Assembly: GCA_035610835.1 (NCBI GenBank)
Contig: CM069457.1
Location: forward strand, 35,862,553-35,926,552
Length of the DNA stretch: 64,000 nt
Reading direction: 5' to 3'
From: Ophiura sarsii
Lineage: Eukaryota > Echinodermata > Ophiuroidea > Amphilepidida > Ophiuridae
Below are positions 62,111 to 64,000 of this stretch, in pieces. Position 1 is the stretch's first letter, and each line of letters begins with the position of its first letter. The position numbers and the translations under genes were made by a program. Under the pieces are notes generated by a model. That model was not told the DNA's origin. It saw only the letters and a program-made list of their open reading frames with translations, and did no database searches.

Positions 62111-63059
62111 TTACAGTCTATATGGAATGAAAGAAATAATTAACCTAAGATATTCATATCATGAGTCTCTACTCCTCATATGCTTAGAAAATTGTATCAA
62201 ATGTGTTTCATTTCATGATATTTCCATATTTTGTGATATGTTTTGTCTTACATCGATTGATCCATATAAATGTTATAAGAATGTTGGTATTTTATTTTTG
62301 TTTAACCATTCTTTTTCCTTGACAAATAAGAGATATTGTGCCATGTGAAATAATATTTATAATAACTGTTGCGACAACTCACATTATTTTCTGTGATGTT
62401 TATTATATCTGCACACCATGTACATGTAGTGCAGGACTAAGTGAAATCCCATATTTGTTAGAATTACCTGTATTTACCCAGTGTCCCACTGATTACCATA
62501 CTCTTTCTCATATTTTAATGATAACAAGAAGATAGCATGACATACACATACACAATGATTTACAAATCCTTAAGTCTGAGAATATCTTCGATATAACATG
62601 TATAAATTATCTTACTAAGTGGAAAGAGCATGGAGCACAGAATGTCGTAGTAAGTAATATCTTTCATCATTTATATTTCACACAACCTGCTTAAAACATG
62701 TACAGGAGAGGGACAAATTCAAAAGCTTGCACATATCTAAATCCACTTAGGTAAAGGATCATCATATTTCACATGATAACAGTGCACGTTTACACTTAAA
62801 TTTGCCATGATTGAGATATATTTTTGCTCTAAACGATTTTCTAAAACAATAAACTTAATTTTGTAGGCACATGCGCGCATAGACGGCTCAAACAGCTTTT
62901 ATATTTGTACTAATTTGACTGTCATAATCCCATGAATCCCGATGTTAAATGAATATTTGAAGTTTAAATACATCGCATAATTTGAATAAACTTTCATGAT
63001 TAAATAAATTTCATTTTTGTGGGGGTCAAGGTGGTGAAGCCTCGGAAGCTGTTGGATTT
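62111..63059. other. intergenic, no gene seen
   Basis: AT-rich. Short open frames near 62100-62530 contain no recognisable domain and no splice context. Confidence 0.5.
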
Positions 63060-64000
63060 TTATTGTTCGAATCCTGCGGGCGAAATAATGAACGGTCCCT
63101 TAGGACTGCTCTTGAGAGTGGTACCCTCCAGGAGAAAATGGAACATTTTATGTACTAATGGCAATGGCATTCAGGATAATGATATACCAAGATCATTGAA
63201 ATTGGACAATTGGCAGATTAATGTCAACTATTGGCATTCACATTCGTATGATTCTTAATATTTGTGAAAAAAAAGGAAATTAAAATAAAATAAAAAACAA
63301 ATAAATTGAAATTGAACTGTCTTAAGCTTAACAGTTAGTTTATATAACCCCTCTAAAAGGAGTGACACCCCTGAGGAAGCATATTTGGCACATTTTATGT
63401 TCTATGGCATTCAGAATAGCATATGACTATCATTTATGTGTAAATATAATATGTCTGAAATAATGTATGAAAATACCAATGTATGAAAATGAAAACACGT
63501 TATTGAATAGACCCCGCTCGAAAGTGGTACCCCCCCGGGAAGTACATTTGGCAGATAATATTTATACTATTAGCCTTCAAAGTTGTATTAAATGTGGAAA
63601 TAACGTTCGATGTGTGTAAACACATGTAACGAAAACATTTAAAACTTTAAAATGTACCTTTTTTGGTAGGGGGCCACCGAAACCCAGTAAATATAACCCC
63701 CCTCTCAGGAGGAGTGGCACCCCTGAGGGATCATATTTGGCACATGTTATGTTCTTATGGCATTCAGTGGGAAATACTGACTCTCATACATGTATGTGTG
63801 AATACAAATCATGTATGAAAACACCAATGTATGAAAACACCAATCATTTAACCTGTTATTGAATAGACCCCGCTTTGTAGTGGTACCCCGGGAAGTACAT
63901 TTGGCAGATCATATCAACTATTGGCATTCAATTTTATTAAATGAGAAAATGACTCTTAATATGTGTAAAAACATGTAATGAAAACACAATTAAAAAAAAA
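63060..64000. repeat. satellite-like tandem repeat, ~350-bp period, running off the window
   Basis: ATTGAATAGACCCCGCT at about 63503 and 63859, ATATAACCCC at 63340 and 63690, and GGAAGTACATTTGGCAGAT at 63539 and 63891 give a period of about 350-356 bp. Each period is made of two related halves (CCTGAGG..CATATTTGGCACAT and CCGGGAAGTACATTTGGCAG). A more divergent unit begins near 63060. Confidence 0.82.

Overview
The window looks like a chromosome segment of a marine invertebrate, most likely a non-vertebrate deuterostome such as an echinoderm. Three things support a metazoan genome: genes are split by GT-AG introns, a single-exon neuropeptide-type G-protein-coupled receptor is present, and most of the sequence is decayed transposable elements, MITEs and minisatellites. 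The DNA is AT-rich with many long poly-G/poly-C tracts and two 100-N assembly gaps (25020-25119, 50932-51031). The species assignment is inference; nothing in the sequence fixes it. No rRNA, intact tRNA or CRISPR was found.

Three genes are well supported. (1) The 3' end of a PARP/ADP-ribosyltransferase-domain gene, + strand, five visible exons between 191 and 6777, with phase-consistent junctions. Its signature histidine is replaced by cysteine while the downstream Tyr and Glu are kept. (2) An intact intronless rhodopsin-class GPCR of the galanin/allatostatin-A receptor type, - strand, 52018-53316. (3) A small unrecognised gene, + strand, with a TATA box at 58271, a 5' exon ending at 58424 and coding exons 59192-59516 and 60564-60946. 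It encodes a hydrophobic/coiled-coil protein with a conspicuous palindrome in its coding sequence and an in-frame TAG placed exactly at its first splice donor. Isolated exon-like open segments (26195-26426, 34544-34717, 45830-45976) and two short ORFs (43498-43719, 50465-50653) are described but not assigned.

The architecture between 16.35 and 39.43 kb is a large head-to-tail segmental duplication: unit 1 (16351-27151) is followed immediately by unit 2 (27152-39430). The units have since diverged. Unit 1 gained two copies of a TTAA-flanked MITE and a strongly expanded minisatellite with a 183-bp higher-order period (21772-23440). Unit 2 gained a truncated LINE on the - strand (27565-29378), a LINE tail on the + strand (38640-39058) and a 3.5-kb block carrying a Tc1-type transposon remnant, and lost most of the 26195 exon. 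Because one unit shows the empty site of the other, insertion times and a target-site duplication can be read directly.

The rest is repeats. There is a family of at least twelve ~240-bp MITEs with the TIR TTAACACTTTCCACGCGGC, several other TIR/foldback families, hAT-type MITEs (one with an exact 8-bp TSD inside an intron), Tc1 remnants, a tRNA-derived SINE, large foldbacks including a perfect 32-bp-arm hairpin (55054-55122), and tandem repeats at the right edge. The three genes show no functional linkage to each other; this is an ordinary repeat-rich gene neighbourhood rather than a gene cluster.
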